DNA of 64,000 bases from an uncultured Acetobacteraceae bacterium (GTDB lineage: Bacteria > Pseudomonadota > Alphaproteobacteria > Acetobacterales > Acetobacteraceae). The stretch is from positions 20,968 through 84,967 of the forward strand of contig CAIXDS010000199.1 of assembly GCA_903918195.1 (NCBI GenBank), in the 5' to 3' direction. A program made the position numbers and the translations under genes. The notes beneath the pieces are model-generated. The model saw only the letters and a list, made by a program, of their open reading frames with translations. It ran no database searches and had not been told where the DNA came from. Position 1 is the first letter of the stretch. Each line of letters starts with the position of its first letter. Of this stretch, positions 55,725-63,997 are shown piece by piece.

Positions 55725-57265
55725 TGAAATGGGTTCCAAGGGCCTGTGGCCCTTGGTGGGGTGCAGGGGCAAAGCCCCTGCTGGGGTCCGGGGCTACGCC
55801 CCGGCTGCTCCCTGCCACGTTGGTGCTGTTCGTTATGGGGTGTACCGTCGGCCCCGACTACCAGCGCCCGGATGCCCCGGCGTCCCCTCCTTTCAAGGAA
55901 CTGCAAGGCTGGAAGCCAAGCCAGCCGCAGGACGAAGCGGACAAGGGCGCGTGGTGGGCGGTCTACCACGACCCGGAGCTGGACCGGCTGGAACGGATGG
56001 TGGAGATCTCCAACCAGACCGTGAAGGAATACGAAGCGCAGTACCGCAATGCGGTCGCGCTGGTGGCGGAGGCGCGGGCCAGCCTGTTTCCCACGGTCGG
56101 GCTGACGGCCGGCGTCACCCGCGCCGGTGGCGGCGGCAGTGTGCGCGGCTCCTCGGGCCTCACGTCAATTCAGTCTGCCGGTAGCAGCAGGGCCGGCACC
56201 GAGTACAGCGTCAACGGCACCGTGTCGTGGGACCTCGATGTGTGGGGCAAGGTCCGGCGCCAGGTGGAAAGCAATCTTGCCGGGGCGCAGGTCAGTGCCG
56301 CCGATCTGGCGAATGCGAAACTGTCGGCGCAGGCGACGCTGGCGACCGATTATTTCGACCTGCGCGCCGAGGACGCGCTGGCGCACTTGCTGCGGGAGAC
56401 GACCGAGGCCTACCGGCGTTCCCTGCAGATCACCGAAAACCAATACAATGCCGGCGTCGCCTCGAGCGCGGATGTGGTGACGGCCAGGGCGCAATTGCAA
56501 TCGACCGAGGCGCAGCTGGTCGGGGTCGGCGTGCAGCGCCAGCAATTCGAGCATGCCATCGCCATGCTGACCGGGCACGCGCCGGCGGAGCTGACGATCG
56601 CGCCGGCCGCCCTGGCCAGCGACGTGCCGGTGGTGCCGCCCGGCCTGCCGTCATCGCTGCTGGAGCGCCGCCCCGATATTGCGGCCGCCGAACGGCAAAT
56701 GCAGGCAGAGAACGCGCTGATCGGCGTGCAGGTGGCGGCGTTCTATCCCGACATTTCGCTGTCGGCGGCAGGTGGCTTCGTGGGCAATCCGCTGTCGCAG
56801 CTGTTCACGGTCGGCAACCGGGTGTGGTCGCTCGGCGCGTCGGCCAGCGAGACGCTGTTTTCCGCCGGTGCACGCAGTGCCGCGGTGGCGGCGGCACGGG
56901 CGAGCTATGACCAGTCCGTGGCCACCTACCGGCAGACCGTGCTGACCGGGTTCCAGCAGGTGGAAGACGCGTTGTCTGATTTGCGCATCCTGGAGCAGCA
57001 GGCGGCGGCGCAGGCGATCGCGGTCGATTCGGCGCGGCGGGCGGTGGAGGTGACGTTGAACGCCTACCGCGCCGGCACCGTGGCCTATACCAGCGTTATT
57101 ACCCAGCAGACCCTGTTGCTGTCCGACCAGCAGGCCGCGCTGGCGGTGCAGCAGAGCCGGCTGGTAGCCAGTGTGGCGCTGATCGAGGCGCTGGGCGGCG
57201 GCTGGTCCACGGCGGCGCTGCCCGACCGGGACGCGGTGGTCAAAGGGCAACCGTGGCTGCCGTGA
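55724..57265 (+). CDS. Outer-membrane efflux lipoprotein (OprM/NodT type), repeat-derived N-terminus
   Basis: A 513-residue TolC-like channel that completes the pump. A lipobox LVLFVMGC with acylated Cys at residue 40 is followed by TVGPDYQRPDAP, typical of NodT. Two OEP repeats follow (VSWDLDVWGKVRRQVESNLA; SLLERRPDIAAAERQMQAEN; TGFQQVEDALSDLRILEQQA). Codons 2–30 are formed by a copy of the dispersed hairpin repeat (55728–55804), giving a peptide rich in Gly, Trp and Lys ahead of the hydrophobic core. The first ATG overlaps the permease stop, so translation very likely starts there. Confidence 0.9.
   Translation: MKWVPRACGPWWGAGAKPLLGSGATPRLLPATLVLFVMGCTVGPDYQRPDAPASPPFKELQGWKPSQPQDEADKGAWWAVYHDPELDRLERMVEISNQTVKEYEAQYRNAVALVAEARASLFPTVGLTAGVTRAGGGGSVRGSSGLTSIQSAGSSRAGTEYSVNGTVSWDLDVWGKVRRQVESNLAGAQVSAADLANAKLSAQATLATDYFDLRAEDALAHLLRETTEAYRRSLQITENQYNAGVASSADVVTARAQLQSTEAQLVGVGVQRQQFEHAIAMLTGHAPAELTIAPAALASDVPVVPPGLPSSLLERRPDIAAAERQMQAENALIGVQVAAFYPDISLSAAGGFVGNPLSQLFTVGNRVWSLGASASETLFSAGARSAAVAAARASYDQSVATYRQTVLTGFQQVEDALSDLRILEQQAAAQAIAVDSARRAVEVTLNAYRAGTVAYTSVITQQTLLLSDQQAALAVQQSRLVASVALIEALGGGWSTAALPDRDAVVKGQPWLP
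55728..55804. repeat. Dispersed multi-hairpin repeat, copy 5, inside a coding sequence
   Basis: Hairpins CCAAGGGCC-TGT-GGCCCTTGG (55736–55756), GCAGGGGC-AAA-GCCCCTGC (55763–55781) and CCGGGGC-TAC-GCCCCGG (55788–55804), preceded by AATGGGTTC. Same module order as the inverse complement of copy 6. Located in the first codons of the outer-membrane channel gene. Confidence 0.88.
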
Positions 57266-57319
57266 CGAGAGATTGTCGTGCGTGGCAACAACCGGCGGGG
57301 GAACCGCGAACCCGTTCGA

Positions 57320-58765
57320 TCAGAGGCGACGAGGGAACAAGGGGACCGGGTCCGCTGGCCTCGCCTGATCCGCGCCACGCGCGCGCCGGGTCGCCGGCAC
57401 GTTGGTGAATGGCAGGCCGGCAAGGTCGGCGCTGGACGGACCCCGACAGGCCGCCACCACCGCCACCGGGAAGGCTTGGGCGAAGGCGGCTCGCGCCGCC
57501 TCCCCGCCCTTCACCGCGAGCAACCGCAGGCTGGGGAGGTCGATCCCGGCAGCTTGCAACAGGGCGGGGTCGGCGGGGGTCGGCCGATCGCCCACCAGGA
57601 TGGCGACCGGCCCGGCCTGCAGCACCGCCATGTCCGGCAGCAGCCGGGCAACCCGCACTCGGGCCAGCACCGGCGGCCCATAAACCGACGTGAGGCAGGC
57701 ACCGAGCGGATGATCGAACGCCGCCCCTGCGCCGGCGGCATGGGCGGCGGCGACCGCGCGCGGGTCGGCCAGCACGCCGAAGGCGGCAGGCGCGGACCCG
57801 GTCTCCAGCACCGCGCGCAGCAGGTCCGTGGTGTCGCCGAGGCTGCCCGCCTCGGGGTCATCCGCCGGATCGAGCACCAGGGTGTGGCCCTGCGCCATGG
57901 CCCGGGCCACCGTCTCGGCCGCGGAACAGAGCGACGGAGCCGCGCCCGGCTCGCGGCCATGTTCCAGGCCCATGGCCAACCGGAACGCGGCTTCGCGGGC
58001 AGCGCCCGCATCGCGGTCGGCCCAGACCATGGCGGCGGGACCGGCCCAGGCGGTATCGGACCAGGCGAAGCCGGAAAACACGCTGGCATCGAGCAACGGC
58101 GCCCGCGCACAGGCACAGGCCGGCACCTCACCTTGGCGCCACAGCGACTCCATCGCCCGTTGCAACTGACCCGGCGGCATCACGGCGGGAACCCGGGCCA
58201 CCGCACCGATCGGGCGAATCCGCCCGGCGAGGATGCCCTCCAGCATGGTCAGCGCGCGGCCGCAGGCGTCGGCGCCGCCGCCAGGCCCGCGGGCGCCGCT
58301 GGCGCCGTCGAGCAGAAGCGGCATTTCGTCGGAAATGTTGGCGTGGCTGTCGAAGCTGGCCACGATGGGGATGCGTTTTGCGACAAGGCGGAGGCGCCGC
58401 AGCACGGTCGCATCGGCACCGGGATCGCCCTCAGCCTGGCAGGCGCCATGCAGCGACACGTAAAGCGCGTCGAAGCAGCCCCGCCGCAAGGCCTCCTCGA
58501 CATCCGAGAGCCAGGCGCCGAGGACCTCGGCGGCCAATGGCCCGCCGGGCGGGGCGGCGGCGCAGCGCAACATCGCCACGTCCCAGTCGGGACGGACGGA
58601 CAGGAAGTCCGCGAGGCCATGGACGTCCGACCGCGGCACACGGGGATGGGCGAGCGCCGTCCGCCCTTCGGTCCACTCATGGCGCTGGAGGTCGGCGAGC
58701 CGAGTGCGGCGCGGATTGAAGCTGTTCGAGCAATACCAGAGGCGGGCGACCGCGAGACGAACCAT
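57320..58765 (-). CDS. M81 family metallopeptidase (MlrC-like)
   Basis: A 481-residue protein of the microcystinase C family. VARLWYCSNSFNPRRT is the family N-terminus, ALYVSLHGACQAEGDPGAD and IVASFDSHANISDEM carry metal-binding residues, and a second domain follows (LVLDPADDPEAGSLGDTTDL, GAAFDHPLGACLTSVYGPPV). Most members cleave small peptides or act in D-amino-acid or pyrimidine degradation; the substrate is unknown. Start at 58765; convergent with the channel gene. Confidence 0.88.
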   Translation of the reverse strand: MVRLAVARLWYCSNSFNPRRTRLADLQRHEWTEGRTALAHPRVPRSDVHGLADFLSVRPDWDVAMLRCAAAPPGGPLAAEVLGAWLSDVEEALRRGCFDALYVSLHGACQAEGDPGADATVLRRLRLVAKRIPIVASFDSHANISDEMPLLLDGASGARGPGGGADACGRALTMLEGILAGRIRPIGAVARVPAVMPPGQLQRAMESLWRQGEVPACACARAPLLDASVFSGFAWSDTAWAGPAAMVWADRDAGAAREAAFRLAMGLEHGREPGAAPSLCSAAETVARAMAQGHTLVLDPADDPEAGSLGDTTDLLRAVLETGSAPAAFGVLADPRAVAAAHAAGAGAAFDHPLGACLTSVYGPPVLARVRVARLLPDMAVLQAGPVAILVGDRPTPADPALLQAAGIDLPSLRLLAVKGGEAARAAFAQAFPVAVVAACRGPSSADLAGLPFTNVPATRRARGADQARPADPVPLFPRRL

Positions 58766-58882
58766 GGACGATTCCGATGAGCACGCAGCCGGGAGCCGGG
58801 GCGGTTCCGCCCGCAATTATGTGCTCCCACTGGCGCGGCACAGCAATCGAAAATGCGCGGGATTTGTCCAGAAATCGCACAT

Positions 58883-58900
58883 TTGCTAACAAATTGCTAA
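58883..58900. promoter_or_regulatory. Direct repeats TTGCTAA with helical spacing
   Basis: TTGCTAA occurs at 58883–58889 and 58894–58900, 11 bases apart, and an inverse copy (TAGCAA) follows at about 58912. One-turn spacing suggests cooperative binding of a regulator for the divergent M81 or DUF1345 gene. Confidence 0.35.
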
Positions 58901-59023
58901 GGAATGTGATGTAGCAAAAAATTCACCCGGACGTGCGGCAGGATCTGTGCGCGCTCCTTACCCCTGTGCAAGCAGCGTCAGGGGGACACCGCCGACACGG
59001 CCCGCCGGCGGGCAGCACATGGA

Positions 59024-59149
59024 ATGGAAGCCCTGTTCAAGGCGACCGCCAGCATGCATGAAGGCGCCTCGCGATTCCTTCTGACGGAGCAGACCGTGCT
59101 GCAGAGCCTGGCGATTGCGACGTGTGCCCTTGTGCCGGAGCACCGGTAG
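59024..59149 (+). CDS. Possible 41-residue protein, doubtful
   Basis: MEALFKATASMHEGASRFLL followed by TEQTVLQSLAIATCALVPEH and a final Arg. The codon usage is GC3-rich like the neighbours, but there is no strong ribosome binding site and no recognisable family. It could be a small gene or the remnant of a longer one, since the frame is open upstream. Confidence 0.2.
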   Translation: MEALFKATASMHEGASRFLLTEQTVLQSLAIATCALVPEHR

Positions 59150-59223
59150 ATGGCGCTGTACGGGCCGGTCCCAGCCAGTTCCGCCGGTGCGCCGCCGGGC
59201 ATCGGTCGGCAGGGGATGTAGCC

Positions 59224-59889
59224 ATGAGGGCATTGCGGGTGATCACCGGGCACCGCCGGCTGACGGGCGGGGCGCTGTGCGGTTTCGTTGCATATTTTTG
59301 CCTGCCCGCCACGATGCTGCCACTGACCCGGGAGATTCTTGCCTGGGACATTGGCTGCACCGCCTTCCTGGTGCTGGTGGCAATGATGTTCGGAAGCGAG
59401 CGGCTGAGTTATATGGCCGCCGACGCCGCGGCACAGGAGGAGGGCGAATGGACCGTCTTCTATCTAGCGGTGGGCGCCGCCGCGGCCAGTGTCGCGGCCC
59501 TGCTCAGCGACTATGCGGCATCAGCCAATCTGCCGGCTTCGTTGCGCGCACTGCACATCGCGCTGGTGGGCGCGACGTTGCTGCTGTCGTGGCTGATGAT
59601 GCACACGCTCTTCGCGCTGCGCTACGCGCACGCTTACTACGCGCACTACGCTGGCGACCCGAGCGGGCGAAACGTGCATGGCGGCCTGGAATTCCCAGGC
59701 GGAGAGCCCCCGGATTATTGGGATTTCTTTTACTTCTCGCTGGTACTCGGCATGGCGTGCCAAGTGTCCGACGTGCAGGTGTCGTCGCGCAAAATGCGCC
59801 GGCTGGCGACAGCGCACGGGTTTATCAGCTTCGTGTTCAACGCGGTCATCCTGGCCTTGTCGGTGAATTTCGGCGCCAGCCTGCTCTGA
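59224..59889 (+). CDS. DUF1345 membrane protein
   Basis: A 221-residue inner-membrane protein with five or six hydrophobic helices. LTREILAWDIGCTAFLVLVA, EWTVFYLAVGAAAASVAAL, TLFALRYAHAYYAHYAG and DYWDFFYFSLVLGMACQVSD followed by VQVSSRKMRR are typical DUF1345. Function unknown. The start at 59224 fits the family; longer frames begin in poorly conserved DNA. Confidence 0.87.
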   Translation: MRALRVITGHRRLTGGALCGFVAYFCLPATMLPLTREILAWDIGCTAFLVLVAMMFGSERLSYMAADAAAQEEGEWTVFYLAVGAAAASVAALLSDYAASANLPASLRALHIALVGATLLLSWLMMHTLFALRYAHAYYAHYAGDPSGRNVHGGLEFPGGEPPDYWDFFYFSLVLGMACQVSDVQVSSRKMRRLATAHGFISFVFNAVILALSVNFGASLL

Positions 59890-59928
59890 CCGTAACGCGG
59901 CCGGCCCTATGTTGGCGCGCGCCGAACA

Positions 59929-59958
59929 GTGTCGTAACAGGTCCGCTGGAAACGACAC
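59929..59958 (+). terminator. Inverted repeat after the DUF1345 gene
   Basis: GTGTCGT (59929–59935) and ACGACAC (59952–59958) can pair around a 16-base loop, 40 bases after the stop codon. No T-run follows, so it is a weak terminator candidate. Confidence 0.3.
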
Positions 59959-60036
59959 CAAGACGCTGGCTTGCCTGGCAGCATGCGAATGCGCCTGCGG
60001 CCACCACACCGGAGACCGAGTGACCTGACCCCTGCC

Positions 60037-61677
60037 ATGTTCACCAGGCCCATGTTCACCCGGACCGCGTTCACCAGGACCGGGCGGGCGCCCCTGCTCC
60101 CCCCCCGATTCGGCCTCGACGCCGCCAGTGTGGTCGCCATGGCGGTGCTGCTGGCGGCCCTCGTGCTGGTGCTCGTCACCGCCATCTCGTCCCCGCTCAA
60201 GGATGACGTCGCCTGGCTGCTCTATGTCGCCCGCAAATGGCTCGGCGGGCAGCGGCTGTATGAGGACATTGTCGAGGTCAACCCACCGCTGATCGTGTGG
60301 ATCTACGCCGTGCCGGCCATGCTGTCGGACTGGCTCGGGGTGTCGCCCAAAACCGTCTCGGCGCCGATGTTCGCCGCTTTCCTGCTTGGCTGCGCCTGGT
60401 GGACGGCACATCTGCTGCACGGTCGGGCGGCGCTGTTCAACCGCATCCTGCCGGCGTTCGGCACCATCGGCACTGTGCTGTTGCTGCTGCCCGGCATCGA
60501 GTTCGGCCAACGCGAACACCTGCTGGTAGCGGCCGGCCTGCCGTATCTGGCGCTGTTCGCGCGCGAGATGCAAGGCGAGCCCGAACCCAGGCTGACCGGC
60601 GCGCTGGTCGGCATGCTGGCCGCCCTCGGCTGTGCGCTGAAGCCCGGCTACGCGGCGGCGTACCTGGTGCTGGAACTGGTCGGGTGGGCGGGCGGTGGAC
60701 GGCTGTTCCGCGCCGCCTCGCTGTCCGCCGCCGCCACGCTGGGGCTGTACGGCCTGGGCGTGCTGATCTTCTGCCCCGCCTTCCTGGAGAACGCGGTGCC
60801 GCTGGCGCTGGCGCTATACGGCGGCACCGACACGCCGTGCTGGCAGATCCTGCTGCAGAGCCGGGTCCTGCTGGACGGGGTGGCGGTGGTGGTGCTGCTG
60901 GCGGCGCTGTCGCGGCGCACGCTGGCGGGCGACCAACCGATTCTGCGCGCCCTGCTGATCGGACTTGCGGCATTCGCCCTGGCGGCAACCATTTCGTTTA
61001 TCATGCAGGGCAAGAATTGGTTTTACCACCAGTTGCCCGCCTCGACCGCTGCCGTGCTGGCGCTGCTGCTGTGGGCGGCAGCGGTGCTGCATGCGCGGCC
61101 CCGGCTGAACCTGCGACTGGCCGCATCGGCCGCGCTGGTGGCAATCACCCTGGCCGAGTTCGCCTGGTCGGACTACGACCGGGTGCAGACCTGGGTGGAG
61201 GCGGCGGTCGAGCCCGACCTGTCCACCGAGGTGAAGCTGGAGCGGTTGGTGAAGCGCGAGCGCGCGAAAACCTACATCGCCTTCTCCGAGTGGATCGCGT
61301 TGGGCTTTCCGGTGGTGAACGACACCGGCGTCACCTGGGCCAGCCGCTTCGACTCCATGTGGGCCCTGAAGGGCGAGCTGTGGCGGGCGCAACAGGACGG
61401 GGCTGCGCCGGCGGCATGGCCGATCCGCCGCTGGATCACCCGCGACTTCGTCGCCAATTGCCCGGACCTCGCCGTGGTCGACCTGCGGGAGGGTATCAAC
61501 TACGTGGCGGTGCTGAGCGCCTCCGACCCCGCCTTCGCCGAGGCCTGGTCCCGCTATCACCAGATCGCCGCGTTCGACGGGTTACGGGTGCTGAAGCGCG
61601 ACGCCGCCGGTTGCACCGCGCCGCCGCCACGGCATGTGAAGCCGCGCATGACAGCGATGGTGATGGAGCCGCCCTGA
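60037..61677 (+). CDS. Multi-pass membrane protein, GT-C/PMT-like
   Basis: A 546-residue protein with about ten hydrophobic helices and a C-terminal soluble part of about 140 residues. The first loop has an acidic pair (SSPLKDDVAWLLYVARKWL) and YEDIVEVNPPLIVWIYAVPA, the layout of GT-C mannosyl/arabinosyltransferases. A lipid-linked sugar transferase is therefore plausible but unproven. The first codons are a 15-bp imperfect tandem repeat coding MFTRP-MFTRT-AFTRT; start may be 60037 or 60052. Confidence 0.65.
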   Translation: MFTRPMFTRTAFTRTGRAPLLPPRFGLDAASVVAMAVLLAALVLVLVTAISSPLKDDVAWLLYVARKWLGGQRLYEDIVEVNPPLIVWIYAVPAMLSDWLGVSPKTVSAPMFAAFLLGCAWWTAHLLHGRAALFNRILPAFGTIGTVLLLLPGIEFGQREHLLVAAGLPYLALFAREMQGEPEPRLTGALVGMLAALGCALKPGYAAAYLVLELVGWAGGGRLFRAASLSAAATLGLYGLGVLIFCPAFLENAVPLALALYGGTDTPCWQILLQSRVLLDGVAVVVLLAALSRRTLAGDQPILRALLIGLAAFALAATISFIMQGKNWFYHQLPASTAAVLALLLWAAAVLHARPRLNLRLAASAALVAITLAEFAWSDYDRVQTWVEAAVEPDLSTEVKLERLVKRERAKTYIAFSEWIALGFPVVNDTGVTWASRFDSMWALKGELWRAQQDGAAPAAWPIRRWITRDFVANCPDLAVVDLREGINYVAVLSASDPAFAEAWSRYHQIAAFDGLRVLKRDAAGCTAPPPRHVKPRMTAMVMEPP

Positions 61678-61695
61678 GCGTGACGCGGGATGGCG

Positions 61696-62160
61696 TCAGA
61701 ACCAGCGCCGGGTGCTGGCGCGGTAACGCCGGTACTCGTCGCCGAAGCGGCGCTCCAGATAGGCTTCCTCCCGCGCAATGACGAAGCGGCGCAGCACGAT
61801 CACGGCAGGGAGCAGCAGCGCCCCGCACCACAGCGCGTTGACCAGCAGGGACAGGCCGAGCGACAGGAGAAAAAGCGCGACATAGATCGGGTTGCGGCTG
61901 CGGGCGAACGGGCCGGTGCGAACCAGGGCGCTACTGGGGGTGTAGGGATCGACGGCCGTGCGGGCACGGCGCATCTCGCGTATGGCGCCGGCGGCGATCG
62001 CCAGCGCCACGATAACCAACACACCGCCGGCCCAGGGAGCGATGGCGGCCGGCAGGAGGGGGAGAGGCACCACACGGTCGAGAAGCCAGCCAAGGACAAG
62101 GGCGGTGGCGAAGATCAGTGGCGGCGGGGCGAGGACGCCGGGGGTGTCTTGGGACGACAT
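61696..62160 (-). CDS. Isoprenylcysteine carboxyl methyltransferase-like (PEMT/ICMT) membrane protein
   Basis: A 154-residue protein with four hydrophobic segments. VRTGPFARSRNPIYVALFLL is the PEMT/ICMT signature, followed by FVIAREEAYLERRFGDEYRR, the E-x-x-L-x-x-x-F-G segment. Family members methylate small lipids or isoprenylated peptides with SAM. Encoded downstream of the creatininase-family gene on the same strand, separated by repeat copy 6. Confidence 0.87.
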   Translation of the reverse strand: MSSQDTPGVLAPPPLIFATALVLGWLLDRVVPLPLLPAAIAPWAGGVLVIVALAIAAGAIREMRRARTAVDPYTPSSALVRTGPFARSRNPIYVALFLLSLGLSLLVNALWCGALLLPAVIVLRRFVIAREEAYLERRFGDEYRRYRASTRRWF

Positions 62161-62193
62161 GTCAGTTTCTCCTGCGCGACGGGATGGCGGTCG

Positions 62194-62276
62194 CCGGGGC
62201 GCTGCCCCGGACCCCGGCAGGGGCTTTGCCCCTGCGCCCCACCAAGGGCCAGTGGCCCTTGGAACCCATTTTTTTA
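62194..62276. repeat. Dispersed multi-hairpin repeat, copy 6
   Basis: CCGGGGC-GCT-GCCCCGG (62194–62210), GCAGGGGC-TTT-GCCCCTGC (62217–62235) and CCAAGGGCC-AGT-GGCCCTTGG (62242–62262), then AACCCATTTTTTTAG. It is nearly the inverse complement of copy 5. On the plus strand a T-run follows the last hairpin, so it may stop plus-strand transcription. Confidence 0.87.
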
Positions 62277-62292
62277 GATTGCATCAGGTGGC

Positions 62293-62985
62293 TCACCACC
62301 GGTCCAGAATCTCGCGCGTTTCCTCGACGGCAATGTGCCAGATCGCCAGCATCTCGGCATCAGGGCGCTGGGTGCGGCCACCGAAGCTGCCATCCTCCAG
62401 CAAGGTGCGCGCCTCGAAAGAGGCCAGCGTTTTCAGCAGGTCCAGGTCCACCATACGCTTCGAACCGTCCGCCGGGGTGCTGGGCAGGCGAGTCCAGGGA
62501 TAGTTCTCCATCCAGTTCGCATGGCTCGCGACCGGGTCGGTCTCCAGTACCTTGCTGAACGTGCGCGGCGCCCGCCACCAATCGTGCACGCGTACCCGGC
62601 AATCCGGATTGTCCATCATCCATTCGTCGGCCATCGCGCCGGCCGGGGCGTTGCCGCTATGGCCGTTGACCAGCACGATGCGGCGGAAGCCGGAGCGCTT
62701 GAGGCTGTCGAGCAGATCGCGCAGGAGCGCACACAGCGTCTCGACGCGCAACGTCATGCTGCCGGGGAAGGCCTGAAAAATCGGCGCCAAACCGAATGGA
62801 ACCGCGGGGAATACCGGCACCCCAAGCGGCTCGGCCGCCTCGACGGCAACCCGCTCGGCGAGAATTGTATCGGTCAGCAGGGACAGACCGGCATGCTGCT
62901 CAGTGCTGCCGAGCGGCAACACGGCGCGATCGTCGGCCCGCACCCAATCCTCGACCATCCGCCAGTCCATGTCCGCAACGCGCAT
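62293..62985 (-). CDS. Creatininase family protein
   Basis: A 230-residue amidohydrolase-like protein. AVLPLGSTEQHAGLSLLTDT carries metal ligands Glu and His with the Asp, and FRRIVLVNGHSGNAPAGAMA is the family's GHxGN motif. TFSKVLETDPVASHANWMEN follows. The family includes creatininase and MftE-type peptide processors; no other mycofactocin gene is near, so the substrate is open. Confidence 0.9.
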   Translation of the reverse strand: MRVADMDWRMVEDWVRADDRAVLPLGSTEQHAGLSLLTDTILAERVAVEAAEPLGVPVFPAVPFGLAPIFQAFPGSMTLRVETLCALLRDLLDSLKRSGFRRIVLVNGHSGNAPAGAMADEWMMDNPDCRVRVHDWWRAPRTFSKVLETDPVASHANWMENYPWTRLPSTPADGSKRMVDLDLLKTLASFEARTLLEDGSFGGRTQRPDAEMLAIWHIAVEETREILDRW

Positions 62986-63057
62986 GACCTCAACCCCGGA
63001 GCAGTTGGGGTAACGCTGGCACAGCCTCGCGTCACGTCAAGCCGGAGGTACGGCCTG

Positions 63058-63270
63058 TCACCGCAGACCGAGTACCATCACGTCACAGCTGGAGTGGCTG
63101 GCCAGAAGACAATCCTCGATGGCCGACTTCGCGGCCAGCTGGTGCACGACAACCAGACTGGCCACGACGAGAAACAATGCCACCGCGAGGCCCGCCAGGC
63201 TTGCAGTCTGCCGGTCCGCCGCCTCCTGCGCTTCGTCGCCGGAGAACACCAGACGATGTGTCCAAGCCAT
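63058..63270 (-). CDS. Small conserved membrane protein
   Basis: A 70-residue protein: MAWTHRLVFSGDEAQEAADR, one helix (LAVALFLVVASLVVVHQLA), then KSAIEDCLLASHSSCD with two cysteines on the far side. The upstream ATG at 63309 would add 13 residues but lies only about 6 bases from the predicted transcription start, so 63270 is preferred. Promoter candidate at 63322–63352. Function unknown. Confidence 0.65.
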   Translation of the reverse strand: MAWTHRLVFSGDEAQEAADRQTASLAGLAVALFLVVASLVVVHQLAAKSAIEDCLLASHSSCDVMVLGLR

Positions 63271-63321
63271 TGCTCGCCGTCCCGATGGGGCAAGTTCGTC
63301 GGTGCCCATTAAAGTTGTCTA

Positions 63322-63352
63322 AATGTAACACATTCCTTGGAGAGAAAGGCAA
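63322..63352 (-). promoter_or_regulatory. Candidate sigma-70 promoter of the small membrane protein
   Basis: On the minus strand TTGCCT (63352–63347) and TACATT (63327–63322) with a 19-base spacer, in an AT-rich patch. Start would be near 63315. Confidence 0.4.
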
Positions 63353-63454
63353 GGGCAACGGCCATAAAGTTTTCGCGCCATGTCTGCCTGACGGGTGGGC
63401 GGCTTGATCGAAATCGGGATGGCGTCGGTGGTGATCGGGTGACAGGCTGAGCAG

Positions 63455-63854
63455 ATGCGCGCCGCCGTGAAGCACCTCCGCACCGCCGACCCCGCCATGG
63501 ACAGGCTGATCAGCCGCGTCGGACCTTGCGGCCGAGGGGCACGTGCCAACGCGGCGGGCGGCGGCACGGCTGGACGATGCCGCGCTGATCGAGCTGCTGA
63601 TGCAGATCCGTGGCGTCGGGCGCTGGACGGTGGAGATGCTGCTGATCTTCACCCTCGGCCGGCCGGATGTGCTGCCGGTGGACGATTTTGGCGTGCGCGA
63701 GGGGTACCGCCGGCTGCACGGGTTGGACGAGCAACCGCGCCCGCGGGACCTTGCGGCGATCGGCGAGATGTGGGCGCCATACCGCTCCTATGCCGCGTGG
63801 TATCTGTGGCGTGCCGCGGACGAGGCCAAGCGGGCGCCACCGGACGCTGTATAG
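63455..63854 (+). pseudogene. alkA-type DNA glycosylase, internally deleted
   Basis: The first 23 codons (AVKHLRTADPAMDRLISRVG) match the N-terminus of HhH-GPD 3-methyladenine glycosylases. At about 63521 the frame shifts by one and continues as DLAAEGHVPTRRAAARLDDA, then IRGVGRWTVEMLLIFTL and VLPVDDFGVREGYRRLHG, the C-terminal half with the HhH and catalytic Asp. The central roughly 90 residues, including the FxxLxxxIVxQQ segment, are missing. Both the deletion and the frame change argue for a dead gene. An intact relative is at 29929–30585. Confidence 0.8.
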
Positions 63855-63920
63855 AACCCGCGAACAGCAAAAAGCCGCCTGGGGAGGCGGTTTCTCCGAG
63901 GCGGGTTTGGGTAATTGGTA

Positions 63921-63997
<77 letters not shown>

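Larger units (their letters stand above)
58766..59223. other. Intergenic region between divergent genes
   Basis: About 460 bases between the M81 gene and the DUF1345 gene. It holds an AT-rich core (58860–58925) with direct repeats, and a 41-codon open frame at 59024–59149. Otherwise nothing recognised. Confidence 0.45.

Noticed and set aside
52362..55772. A minus-strand open frame of more than 1100 codons opposite the MdtC-type permease
   Set aside because: Same shadow effect. The plus-strand frame shows all RND motifs and is coupled to both neighbours.
62242..62276. Rho-independent terminator of the creatininase-family gene
   Set aside because: The T-run lies on the plus strand after the hairpin, whereas the gene is on the minus strand, so it has the wrong polarity.
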